A stretch of DNA of 64,000 nt. Source: Serendipita indica DSM 11827. Taxonomy: Eukaryota; Basidiomycota; Agaricomycetes; Sebacinales; Serendipitaceae. The stretch is from NCBI GenBank assembly GCA_910890315.1, contig CAJVGD010000046.1, forward strand, positions 868,001-932,000. The letters are read 5' to 3'. Below, in pieces: positions 27,133 through 38,117 of the stretch. The notes beneath the pieces are model-generated. The model saw only the letters and a program-made list of their open reading frames with translations. It was not told where the DNA came from and ran no database searches. Each line of letters begins with the position of its first letter. Position 1 is the first letter of the stretch. The translations under genes were made by a program, and so were the position numbers.

Positions 27133-28807
27133 ATGCTCTTGCATCTGTTTCTCGCCCTCTCCGTCAGTACTCTGGTGAAAGGGACTCTGCAGATTATACC
27201 TGGTGCTACCTGGACCGCCAAAGGCTCTAACGCGCACATCCAAGCTCACGGAGGAAGCATTACCAAGGTCGGAAATGTCTATTATCTCAGTCAGTCACTG
27301 GATACTTTAAATGATCTGTCTGACCCTTGATAGTTGGGGAAAATAAACTAAATGCTCGTCCCATCTCAGCCTTCACCCAAGGCGACTAACCATTGAGTAG
27401 GGGAGCGCTTTCCAATCCATTCGCTGCTACACTTCCACGGACTTAGTCCAGTGGACCTTCTATAATAATCTTTTGACGCTACAGAGCAGGTATGTCAGTA
27501 GCCATACCCTCCATGCTACTGAAGATTGGTAGTGGCGACTTAGGTCCTAACCGTGTAGTCGAACGTCCCAAGGTCATTCAAAACTCGTCTGGGAAATGGG
27601 TGATGTGGATGCATATTGACGATTCTTCGTACGGCGAAGCCAAGGTTGGAGTTGCAACCTCCGACTCGATCTGTGGAACGTATTCGTACCAACGCTCCTT
27701 CCAACCATTCGGGAGACAATCACGCGATATGGGCTTGTTCAAGGACACGGATGGCTCTGGCTATCTCCTCACAGAAGATGTAAGTGCAAAATGGTAGGCA
27801 ATGCCACTGTATGACTGAAGCAGATCATAGCGTCAAAGCGGCTTGCGTATCATTAAATTAACGAGCGATTTTATGAACGTCGCATCTGACACGTACCTGT
27901 TTCCCTCCCGTTACGAGGCTCCTGCGATGATCAAAGTCAACGGACGCTACTTCATGTTCGCTTCTCAGTTGACAGGTAGGCATCAATGCCGATTTCATGG
28001 TATCCTATCCACGATCCTATAGGATGGGACACGAATGACAACAAGTATACAACATCGACGTCTCTGACTGGTGGATGGTCCTCTTGGGCGGTGAGTTCCC
28101 GAGGGAGCTCCTCAGCTTGCATCTTTAACAGCAGTTAGAATTTTGCCCCTGCAGGAGAAAGAACCTACGACTCTCAGACGACGTTTATTCTTCAGGTTGG
28201 GTCCAATTATATGTACATGGGAGACCGCTGGTTCTCCTCCAACCTCATGCGAAGTTCGTACATCTGGCTCCCCCTTACCATCAACGGCTCTTCAGCATCC
28301 ATTACGTGGTACATCAACTGGATCATCGACCCCAGCTCTGGTTCTGCACGTGTTGGGCCGTCTGAGACGTCTTACGAGGGTGAGGCGGCTTCGATGTCTG
28401 GTGGGGCAAAGTCTGTTTCCTGCAGTGGATGCTCTGGCTCTTCTGCCGCTGGCTACATTGGTGCAACCAGTGGATCCGGGGGCACGATTAGATGGTCTTC
28501 CGTCTCAAGTACTGCCTCTACACTAACGACCTTGCGTTTCAAGCACCAGAACGGCGATGCAAAGCAGCGTTTTGCCGTAGTCACGGTTAATGGCCAGAGT
28601 CAAACTGTCGCATTCCTTCCATCCACCGATGGAAACACTCCAGCCTCCTCGGCTGTGACGGTCTCGCTCAACTCAGGGTGTGTTTCGCTGGTATACTGTC
28701 TCTCGCACTGATGATCATTCTTTAGATCAAGCAATGTGATCACAGTCTCCGGGACAGGAAGTGGCTGGGGTCCTGATATAGATCGAGTCATGGTCCCGGT
28801 ATCATGA
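27133..28807 (+). CDS. secreted exo-beta-1,3-galactanase, GH43 subfamily 24 with CBM35
   Basis: Secreted glycoside hydrolase predicted to cut beta-1,3-galactan of plant arabinogalactan proteins. The chosen start MLLHLFLALSVSTLVKG is a clean signal peptide; an upstream in-frame Met would bury it. The five-bladed propeller shows IQAHGGSITKVGNVYYL, GENKLNG, SAFQSIRCYTSTDLVQWTF, SGDLGPNRVVERPKVIQNSS, FQPFGRQSRDMGLFKDTDGS and RYEAPAMIKVNGRYFMFAS, closely following fungal subfamily 24 enzymes. The C-terminal beta domain from about ARVGPSETSYEGEA to GWGPDIDRVMVPVS is a CBM35. Family members are known to use an unusual catalytic base. Its stop lies 41 bp from the convergent NSE3 stop. Confidence 0.87.
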
Positions 28808-28848
28808 TTGACGGCGTTGCATCCTCACATATAGAGTACATTGCAAAG

Positions 28849-30160
28849 TTACACTAGGTCCTGCGGAGCTTCGTTGGATGTGATACCCGTAAGAGGTGTC
28901 TGCGCTGCCCTTTCTACGCCTCTTCTAAACTGCTTCTCGATCTTCTCAAGTCTGGCCTTCTTTACTTGCTCACTTTCCCCGTTATCTTCCGACTGGGATC
29001 TCTCCGTCATGAAGGAGACAATAAAGTCTCGAGAACTCTCTTCTGAGATTTCGGCATGAGCTCGTTCACCCCACCGCCATTCAAAGTCTGCTGCCTCTTC
29101 TGGATTCTCTTTGCTGACGCCGCTACGACCTCGCTTGGCCGTTTTTTGACCGGTGGTATTCCCGACTCTTACTCGGTCCAGATATCCTTGCCTGATGAGG
29201 GTCGTGAGGTAGGTGTCCAGTGGAATCGTCTTGGCTGCTGTCGAGATACCGACTTCAATCCCGGTTGAACCCAAAAGTCGGAGCTTTTGAGATAAGACCG
29301 TAACCTCGCTACCAAACCTCAGAGAATTGCTCATGCTGAAGAAACTACTTACGTTCCGGAAGGGTCTTGCCGTTGACCAGGATAAGCGACAGAATGACGC
29401 ATAGAACCCCGTATGCAGGAACCTGATCAGAGGTTTGCCACGCGAGAATGCTCCCACTCGGTCGCGCATTCTCTATTATTAAATCCTCTTCCTCCTGTTC
29501 CTGTATTTCTCGATCTGGCATGCACGCGAGTTGAATGAGTTCAGGTTCTAGGATGCTCCGAACTATATATTGTTTTGTAGACGCTAAAGACTGCTCAATC
29601 GCTCTGACAGCGTAGTGGAAAAGAGTACAAACCTTTCTTCCTCACATCATCGTCTCCTCTAGCCACAGCTCCAAGCAAGTTCTTTTCTCTCTCCGCTTTC
29701 GGCACGAGTTCGACGATTTCGTAGCCGAGTGCCGCCTTTAGACGTCTATTCGCTCGCGCTAGGACTTCAGGAAATGACTTGCTGTTCCCTCCCATGACTG
29801 TCAAAGCAAATTAAGTCACCTTGAGTAGCCTAAAGGTGAAAATCTGACCCTGCTTGTTGATATCTTCTCGCTTGAGGATTTGTCTGCGGTACTCGGTGAA
29901 GAGAGCCAGTCGGCAGAGCTCGTCGGCTTTTCTTTCGATCTCCTATGACTATTTAATCAAACCCGAATCATACAGGATACAATGTTCCTTACCGCTGGTC
30001 CTAGAACACTTCCTGCGCCACCACCTTTGCGACCGGGTTTTGTTCCTCTCTCCCGTGGAGCATCATCATCGTCTGCTTCATCTACATCCATAACTTGCTC
30101 CTCAAAATTTTCTTCCTCTTCCTCTTCGTCCCGTCTTGATGCTCTCGCTCTCCTAGGCAT
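28849..30160 (-). CDS. NSE3: SMC5-SMC6 complex subunit Nse3 (MAGE domain)
   Basis: MAGE-family winged-helix protein that pairs with the Nse1 ubiquitin ligase in the SMC5/6 DNA-repair complex. The start MPRRARASRRDEEEEEENFE opens a charged N-terminus with an acidic run. Then follow EIERKADELCRLALFTEYRR, QILKREDINKQ, SKSFPEVLARANRRLKAALG and YEIVELVPK, the first winged helix. VPAYGVLCVILSLILVNGKT is the conserved hydrophobic core. LDTYLTTLIRQGYLDRVRVG is the second winged helix, and EWRWGERAHAEISEESSRDF matches the MAGE C-terminal block. The C-terminal Lys/Glu-rich tail ends NEAPQDLV. About six introns. Confidence 0.85.
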
Positions 30161-30257
30161 AATGAAGTAGGGGTACAAGTCACGAGCATTCGTGACAGGA
30201 GCAGTTTTCAGCTACAATAGAGCTCGATTCACTTCAGGGCATTCTATACGGATACAT

Positions 30258-31661
30258 TTAGAGCCATCGTTGAACAACAACACTGTTCTTCAGACCCGCC
30301 GCTTCAATAGTCTGCGTTTCGTCATCAAGAACTTTGACCGGAAGCGTCGTTTGGATAGTGTATGGTCTAGTCGATGTACCGGGGCGAGAGCTGTGGAGAA
30401 TGAGAAACAATCTCACGACGAGAGTGATCGACGTACGCGTTGATAAAGTTGCGAATATCTGCAATGGTATGGGTCAGGTTCATCCTACTAACGATCCTAA
30501 ATAGGATATTCAATACAAGGACGCTAGTTTGTTGGTGAGCGCTCACCTCGTGCCATCAGCCAAGCGGATTTGGATGCTCGTCATTGGTGCAGTCAAGTCG
30601 ACTTCAAAGCTGCTTGGTGGTGCAGCTGCAGAGCTCGAGGCTGTTGCTGTAGATGTAGAGGCCGCAGCAGCAGCTGGTTGCGCGGCAGGTGGGACTGGGC
30701 TACCCAGGCGGTTTCCGGAGCCGGCAAAGGGACCCGGGGGTGGCGGTACGTAGTCTTCATCAAGTCGCTTTGCAACCCTAAGCTCTACAGGTTGACCGAC
30801 TCGAACATTTAATGCCTCTGGTGGTGCCAATCTTTAAGCTTGTTAGTCAAATGGGAAATGCCAGGTGATGTGAATCCTACCCCTGCTGAATTGCCTCGAG
30901 CAATTCTGCACTCTCTGGGTCGCTATAGAGAAGCAGAGGTCCATCCTGAATCGTAAATCCGGTTCTCCAGAATGTAATGTTGCGGATAGCGGTATCTTCG
31001 GCATCGGGTCGCGCATTTGGGTCTGGAACGGTCTGAGACTCGGACTCGTCGGATCCAAGAGTGTTTCCTGTTCCAAAGAATGCGCTGCTACGAGGTGGTT
31101 CTCTGTTTGCCATCGAGCGTGATCCTCTGGGCGGCATTAGTATAACTTCTGGTAGCAATGAATGCAACGTACTCTGCTGCTTTGCGCAAGATGTCTCGTA
31201 CCTGGTTTGCAGCGCCGCCGCTTCCCCGCGCTTCACCATGGGCGGGATTCTGAACTGAGAGGCCACTGTCCGTAGACTATCAAAACCATATTAATAGTAT
31301 ATCTAAAATACGTACCTCCTTTCTCCACCTGCAAAAAAGTCTTGCGGACCGTCTTCGTCGTCATCATCGCGGCGAGGACCTCGGCTTGAGCCACCGGGAG
31401 TGTTGGCAAAGTCACGAAGAGATGCAACACGACCTCCACCACCACGAGCGGGTGTTCTATGATAATCATCACGATGAGCTATCGGGACTGTGGCCAGCGG
31501 GTCAGACGCTGAGCCGCGCGTACTCACGAGCTGGACGGGCCACCAATGCGTCCAATGCGCGGCTGCGTGTTTCTGTTTGCCCAGGCTGCTGGAAGAGGTT
31601 CTGCGTCGCCATCTCCTCCCAAAGAGCGTCCGCCGCCGAGTGTGTGGATATTGCCTGACAT
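30258..31661 (-). CDS. SHP1: Cdc48/p97 adaptor, p47/Shp1-like (SEP and UBX)
   Basis: Adaptor of the Cdc48/p97 ATPase. The start MSGNIHTLGGGRSLGGDGD and PRIGRIGGPSS lead to VASLRDFANTPGGSSRGPRR, the usual p47 linker. The SEP domain reads AIRNITFWRTGFTIQDGPLL, YSDPESAELLEAIQQG, APPEALNVRVGQPVELRVAK. An alanine-rich linker is followed by the UBX domain: SIQIRLADGTRLVSTMNLTH, TIADIRNFINASR, RPYTIQTTLPVKVLDDETQT and a stop after SVVVQRWL. No UBA domain is visible before the linker and the preceding DNA offers no obvious exon for one, so this looks like a UBA-less p37-type protein. Confidence 0.87.
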
Positions 31662-31763
31662 GGTAGTGGCGAAAGTGTCGAGTTAACCACATGGGTTCAA
31701 ACTCACAATAGATTTCAATATAATGCAAGTTTATTATCTGTATAGCTAATGAAACATCTCAAA

Positions 31764-32350
31764 CTAGGCCGACAACAGGATGACCGCTGTCCCCAGCGCG
31801 TGTGTAGCACCAGAGAGCAGAATTCGGATGAGGTGAAGACGCTCCCAGCGTTTGACCAGGGAATCAACCTCTGGACGCGTTGTTGTAAGAGGGTCCTTTG
31901 TATAAGCTTCATGAAGGTAAAGGAGTCGGTCATTGATGGGCTTCATCATGACCAACGTCCATCCGATTATGCTGAATCCAAGAGCAGAGGCTAGAAGGAG
32001 CGGCGTTTTCATGGCCATATTGGGACTGGTGTACGCAGCGACGAGAAAGAGGGTTGAAGCGGTAGCCTTGCTGATTCCAAATTGAATCTGATAGATATTA
32101 GATATGACCATCTCTACAGAGGTGAATACTGACTTTGCCTTTGTTAAAGGTCCAGGTCCATGCATTGAGCACTTCACCTACTGTTGGGGCCCTGGTCGTT
32201 TTTAAAACAGCCAAGGGCCCTGCGTCTTCACTGCCAAGTTTCCAAAGAAGAAATAGCCTGTCAAGCCTACTCCCAACGTCAAGGAGGCAACATAGGGGTC
32301 GACAGTTTGACAGCTAGCTGGTTGACGAATGACGAAGGGAGTTGCAGCAT
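31764..32350 (-). pseudogene. DUF1772 (anthrone-oxygenase-like) membrane protein with apparent frameshift
   Basis: Small integral membrane protein of the DUF1772 family, some members of which are called anthrone oxygenases. Helices: YVASLTLGVGLTGYFFFGNL, ATASTLFLVAAYTSPNMAMK, PLLLASALGFSIIGWTLVMM and RLHLIRILLSGATHALGTAV. The family C-terminal block (loop with KPINDRLL, then LVKRWERLHLIR) is intact. The likely start MLQLPSSFVNQLAVKLSTP runs out of frame with YVASLTLG at a four-C run (plus-strand GGGG, 32295-32298); one base more would make it continuous. This could be a real inactivating indel, a sequence error or a wrong start. Function unknown. Confidence 0.6.
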
Positions 32351-33095
32351 GTCGCACAGGATGTAGTAGGGTCCAAGATCGACGCCAAACATGACGAAGG
32401 ATAGTGCGCGTGTGCGTCGTGCCGAGGCGACGTGTAACGACGGCATCAGAGGCCTAGACTTGAGTATTACACAATTATTTTATGGACCAATATCCATTTC
32501 TAAAATGATGGAGGCCCACGGACAACCTCTGTGAGTTGTCGAAGGTGAAGCCAAGCAAATTTAGACCATTTCGAATCGGCTGGAAGTCATTTAGGATTTC
32601 TTAAAGACAGAAACATACCATGGTTTCCTCAGAATGAGCAAAAAGATACTACATCGCCCTCTCTTGACGGTAGATACAAATTTCTTGATTGCAGAAAGAT
32701 CGACATGGTGTTCTAGGAGGAGTACTGATAATACTTTGCCACCTCGACCCTCCAACTAGGCGGTAAGCAGGATTGCTACCGTTCCCAAAGAGTAGACCCC
32801 AAGAATCGATGCCGAGCAACATGGACGCGATATCAGAGACACCTACGCTGGTACTAAAGATGCTGGTATCTAAATTTGAGATTGTTGAGGGACCTATGAG
32901 GTGGCCTTGCCCTAATTACACCGCTGTCATGCGGGATATTCACGGTCAGGGAATCCACACAAATGTCGCGGCTTGAGCTGTGTAGCCAGAGGAATTTCCT
33001 GGTGGACGGCATTTATCTGCGATTGCCGCCCATTATTCCTGGATGTGCCTGAGTCCAACCTTGGACAACCACCACGCTCGACGGATTTGAGCGCC
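32351..33095. other. unresolved region with possible minus-strand exons
   Basis: No named gene. On the minus strand an open reading with apparent introns gives VDLSAIKKFVSTVKRGRCSI, LLILRKPW, PIRNGLNLLGFTFDNSQR, PLMPSLHVASARRTRALSF and VMFGVDLGPYYILCDMLQ, running in frame into the presumed start of the DUF1772 gene. Splice-like borders (GTATG...AG) separate these pieces. It could be the 5' part of a larger membrane-protein gene, or a decayed gene. I do not recognise the family. The right end must also hold the promoter of the NIPA gene. Confidence 0.35.
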
Positions 33096-35747
33096 ATGAG
33101 CTCCGCAACGCCGTCTGCATCCTCGTCGTCCGGGGCGCATCATATTACAATGCCCCCGCAGTTTAAAATCGTCGGTATTCTCCTCGCAGTCATGTCGGGT
33201 GTCCTCATCGGTACGTGCAATCTCTGCCATTATCAACGAACAGCGTAGCCAATGTGCTCATTCTACTCCTACTAGGCTCCTCGTTTGTATTCAAAAAGGT
33301 GGGATTTTGTTACATGCGCTGGCCTGGACCTTTGGATCGTTGCTAACTGTCCGGTGTTGATAGAAAGGGCTCCTTGCCAGTCAAGGTATATTTGCATCAC
33401 TTTACACATTCTAAAACTATTTCTGATATCCTTCCAGGAGACGGAAAGCTCGGAGAGGGCGTTGCCTATCTCAAGTCGGTCAGTTTCTCCGCAGCGCGCC
33501 ACCAGGACGAGATCGTGCTCATTCGCTTTCACAGGCGATGTGGTGGACAGGCATGATCATGATGATATTAGGAGAAATTTGCAACTTTGCCGGTATGCCC
33601 TAGGTTCCCTCACACGTCTCCCGGCTAACCACGCGTTTCTCACCCTAGCATACAGCTTTGTGGAAGCCATCGTCGTGGTAAGTAAACGATTCAATGCGCT
33701 AGAATGCCTGTTAACTGTCCTTCAAGACGCCTATGGGCGCGTTATCTGTGGTCATTTGCGCCATTCTTTCACATTTTTTCCTCAATGAGAGCTTGACAAC
33801 ATTCGGTGCAATCGGTTGTGCACTGTGTATCGTAAGCCTTCTTGCAGCACCTCATTTCTGTCATCTCACAGCCCCGTGCAGGTCGGTAGCGTCGTCATTG
33901 CCCTCAATGGGCCCAAAGAAGAAACCGTAGGACAGATTTTAGAGTTTCAAAAGCTCTTCCTATCTCCTGGCTTCCTTGTGAGCATCCCATGTCTCAAAGG
34001 TCAACAGGGTGGCTGATTACAGAGCAGGTCTGGAGTGGTGTCGTTATCGTCGCGTCCCTTGTCATCATCATTTTCTTTGCACCAAAGTATGGTGAGAAGA
34101 GTATGTTGTGGTATATTGGGGTATGCTCGTTGATCGGTGGCCTTTCCGTGTCTTGCACGACTGGACTTGGAGCAGGTGAGTGCCTCCGTTACAAAGTGTT
34201 CTTGCTCATACTTCTTAGCCATTGTCACGTCGATCATGGGTGACAACCAGGTGAGCACCGTGCCATCGTCAAATTACAAAGACTGACCTTGCCCAGTTTA
34301 AACATTGGTTCATCTACTTTCTGCTTATATTCGTCGCCATTACACTGATCACCGAAATGTACGAGTCATTGACCTGCAGTGAGCCATCTAACACGCCGTA
34401 TAGATTCTACCTTAACAAGGCCCTTGCCTTGTTCAACACGGTGAGTCTCATCGTTTCCTCATCGCCTCGTGCTAAAACTTTATTAGGCTCTTGGTATGTA
34501 CTCCCTCACTCCTGACCTTCATCGCTGATCTTCCTGGGAATCAGTAACACCGACTTATTATGGTAAGCACGAATGGCGAGCTATTCATTGATACTTACTC
34601 TTTCCAGTGCTATTTGTGAGTCCTTGATCGTCTGACATACCTCGAATCTGACATTGCGAAGACGAGTGCCACACTTATAACGTCAATCGTGCGTGCCCGT
34701 TCATTTCGTACTGCGTGCGCCTGACGAGATCTAGATCCTCTTCCAAGGTCTCAAGGCCCCAGCTACATCTATCATTACACTCGTCATGGGGTTCCTCACA
34801 ATCTGCCTGGGAATCACGCTCCTGCAAATGTCCAAGGTCGACCCCACCTCGCTCAAGTTGGACCGCAGATCGACGATTCTCCTACAAGCAGCAAAGAGAC
34901 CAACCGAACTCCAGGAAAAGTCGATTACTGGCTTCGAGGAGTGGGTTACTTTGTATAGGCGAAAGGATTAAGCTGACCGTTCGTTAGTCCCGGTATGGAT
35001 GCCCTTCGCGGTGGTTTCGGCACCGTGGGCAGTATCATACGCGCTCGAAGTATGCGCAAATCTGTCATGTCCCAAGGTAGCTCTTCCCCCGCGGTCGAGC
35101 AATGGCGCCAACGACATCCATACGCTTCGGGTGTGGACGAGAATGCCTCTGGCAGCGGCATATTCATGCCTGACATAAAGCGTCATCAACTGTACGACGC
35201 ACCGGTCCCACGGGACTCGACCTTTTCGAACAACACCCAAGATGACAACGACTCGGTCCGCCCGAAGCGTGGGCACAAGAGCATCAAGTTTGGACAAGAA
35301 GATACACGCCATTTCTATCCAACCCCTGGAACGCCAGGCGTGCCGCACCACGATTCGGTCAGGGTGAGCGACCCGTATGCTGGCGCATACGATTATTCAA
35401 CCGCAAGTGGGAGCATTAACACCTCGACGTATTCGTCGTCACCCAACGTGAGGAACGGACCTCGCCCGCTTCCATCCAACTCTTCTGCATCTGCGACGGC
35501 GGGTGGCGCATCGTCGCTCTCGATCAAGACATCGGGAGATCCATTCCAGGATGCACCCTACCGCCAACGTGAGCGGACGAACTCGGGGTCCGAGGAAGAC
35601 GATCAAGCGGAAGAAGTGCCTCTGACGGCGTCGCTTAACAAGTCTTATCCACATAGCAAGCACCCAGAGGATGATCAAGAGGAGAGCTATGGTCTAGTCG
35701 GGCCGCCTGCTGACGGAGTTCGTCTCGTCCAAGCTCGCCGCAAGTAG
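33096..35747 (+). CDS. NIPA-type magnesium transporter (DUF803)
   Basis: Multi-pass membrane protein related to NIPA/NIPAL Mg2+ transporters of the drug/metabolite transporter fold. The start [20 protein letters not shown] leads to nine or so helices: [156 protein letters not shown] and [18 protein letters not shown]. The last third (from about [20 protein letters not shown]) is a long Ser/Pro-rich cytosolic tail ending RLVQARRK, much longer than in animal NIPAs. The seventh-helix region is built from microexons of 7, 18 and 8 nt. Confidence 0.9.
34487..34615 (+). other. microexon cluster of the NIPA gene (7, 18 and 8 nt)
   Basis: Exons GCTCTTG (34487-34493), TAACACCGACTTATTATG (34545-34562) and TGCTATTT (34608-34615) are each bounded by AG and GT. 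Joined between ...AACACG (to 34440) and ACGAGTGCC (from 34662) they read N-T-A-L-V-T-P-T-Y-Y-V-L-F-T-S-A-T, which fits the conserved family block exactly. Four introns of 46-51 bp surround them. Confidence 0.88.
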
Positions 35748-36179
35748 TCAGCCTCTCCAAACATTAACATGCCAGCTTGATGCTGTGACGACAAATACTC
35801 GATTTCTGTACGACGAAAGAGTGTGGGGTCCACATTTGATTGACCCCTCTCGCGGATTTTATGTTTGGTCTGCTCTCACGTGGACTCCTGGACTTTTCTG
35901 CTCCTTAGTACCCTAGCTTTCTATTACCTGTCTTGGCTCAATCATCGATACTCGATAGATGCCACTCATGCCATAGATTCCTCACAACTTCAAATGTTGT
36001 ATCAACGGCCTTGTTGGAATCAAAGAATTTTTGTTGTGCATCCCATACACTGTGATTAACTCTTTCCCAAGTCTACAGAGACAGAGGACTAAATATCGTC
36101 TCTGCGGGCTCTCTTCTTTGCGAGACGGTGGTTCTTGGCGTCTTTGGATGTTGCATGTTGGGGCCATTCATACTATTAT
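35748..36179. other. intergenic, no gene seen
   Basis: 3' region of the NIPA gene and DNA beside the helicase relic. AT content rises. No ORF, repeat or RNA gene was recognised. Confidence 0.4.
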
Positions 36180-37970
36180 GAATTCTTTATAGTGCTCTTG
36201 CTGCATCTGCCTCCGTGCGCTTGTCCACGGTCGACCGCAACCGAGTTGTCAGCACGGAGCAGATAGTAGATGTCACGAGAAAGTGATTCAAGATTCGACG
36301 ATTCAGTAATGAGAATAGTGCGTACCTGAGAGCACGGCAGCAACGGATAGCATCTCTGAGATGTTTGTCCTTTATCCTCGCTGCACACGGCTCTGAGCTG
36401 ACAACAAGACGTTTGGAGACCTAGATGTTCACAAAAGTTTATTAGCACGTGTGATCAGTCAGAAGAGAGTGTCGCAGACGTGCGTGGGGGTCAACCGGGA
36501 ATTCTGACATCAAATCCCCCAGTGAGGCACATAAAAGTTGAGTGCATATAATGTAGTCAAATCTATGGGCAATGTCAGCTCCATGAAAAGGACTGTACCA
36601 CTGGTACCAAGCCTCGTCACCTCCAACCACAGTGCCATCCAGGTTTATTCTCAAAATCTCTAGATGAGTCTGTTCTTCCATGTCCCGCTTGAACTCTTCA
36701 TGTAGAGCCTAATGTATTTGCCTGGTATCGTTCGACCAGCACATCCAGCTCTTTGGTTTGCCCGGGGCGTTGGAGATGGGTACCTTCAGGGGCGGTTCGA
36801 GGCGAGTTCGTGAGTCATAGATAATGTAGAGAACGCTGGGTCGACGACATAGACAATTCCGTCGATGGTAAAGGATATTTTTTCCGCGATATTTGTTGCA
36901 ACAATGACTTGAGGCCTAGAGATCCCCCTGGCCTCAGCAGCGGAGGTGTCGCGTCAAAAATACGTTGTTGCTGCTTGGGGAGATAAGGAAGCGTACAATG
37001 AAACGCATACAATGGGCTCCAGGGCTGTAGGGTGTGCCTCACGGTGGAGAAGACATCGGGAGTGGAGGCGGTGGCAAGCTTTTTGGATTTGGTCCCGAAC
37101 GGGTGAGGAAGAGGAGGATGTCGCCTGGTTTCTCAACTGATGAATTGTGAATACAGTCCGAATCGAGGCGCGGACGTAGTCTGATTCTGGTTCATGTGCA
37201 TAGAAGGTTTCGACTGGGAACGACGAGCAATGGAACTGGCTGCGCTCGCCCAACAACCTCCTTTACGTCTTCCATGCACTCTTTGTCGTGGAAATTTGAA
37301 AGGTAGGATTGAAACTTGTGGAAATCGAGCGTGGCGGATATGACTCTCGACTAGGATGCGCTTGAGCAGTCCGAGAAGTGTATCCGTGGCTAGAGTGGAT
37401 TCATGGGCTTGTCGAAGACTATTTGTGGCGTACCGGTCCAAGAATGGCCGGTGCATCGCCTCAGACAGGAGTCGTCAATGTAGGCCGTCCCAAATATGCG
37501 ACGACACCGGGGGAAACTGGTTTGGATGCGAGACTTACATCCCATCTGTCATGTATTGCAATCGGGTCGTCGTGTGATCGGTCATGACTTTGAACCGGAT
37601 GGTGTATTATCCGACCTGCTGACCAAGCTGAACCGTTCTCGATCGTGGGCATAGGTTCAGCCCTTGTAATGAGTTGAAGAATAAAGAGACACTGTCCATC
37701 TCGTCTGCGACAAGGTGGGTAATAGACATTGCTGGGACACGCCGCGGCTGCGTGCATGCGACGAGCTTGTTATTTAATTGTCTGCGGGTGTAATATATAT
37801 GCGATAAACTGCGTAATCCTGCGTCATTGCCCTACTGAGTAAACCCGCCGCATTCAACGAGTGGTGTTCCTGTACCGTCTCGTCTTGGACAACCATGACC
37901 TGATTCCGAGTATTCTGTAAGAGGAACTCAAGATGCATGAATATAAAAGACTTGGGATGGCTTTGAGGAT
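36180..37970 (-). pseudogene. decayed DEAH-box RNA helicase
   Basis: A collinear relic of a DEAH-box helicase of the spliceosomal/ribosomal type (PRP2, PRP22, PRP43 group). In order along the minus strand: FLLQNTRNQVMVVQDET, a ruined Walker A with lost bases; YTIRFKVMTDHTTRLQYMTD (YSIRFED...KYMTDGML); QAHESTLATDTLLGLLKRIL (EAHERTL.TD.L.GLLK); ISATLDFHKFQSYLSNF (SATLD); LYAFHCTLPYLPKQQQRIFD; VIVATNIAEKISFTIDGIVY and VVDPAFS; LEILRINLDGTVV; DLMSEFPVDPHARL. These pieces lie in different frames with stops and indels between them, and the G-x-GKT residues are gone. This is a host gene, not a mobile element. The C-terminal OB part fades out near 36.2 kb. Confidence 0.88.
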
Positions 37971-38117
37971 GGATTCTGCGGACATGATGTCAGTGAAGGT
38001 GTGGACCGTCTCCGTTAAAGGGTGATGCCGTATAAAACCTTGAGGGACATAAGCGACAGAGGGCATTGGGGCGATGTGATCGTCTGGTGACATTGTGTTT
38101 GTGGTCACCGACATCAA

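Noticed and set aside
36180-37970. DEAH region considered as a functional gene with many introns
   Set aside because: The breaks do not sit at GT-AG borders and the Walker A residues themselves are lost, so splicing cannot rescue it.
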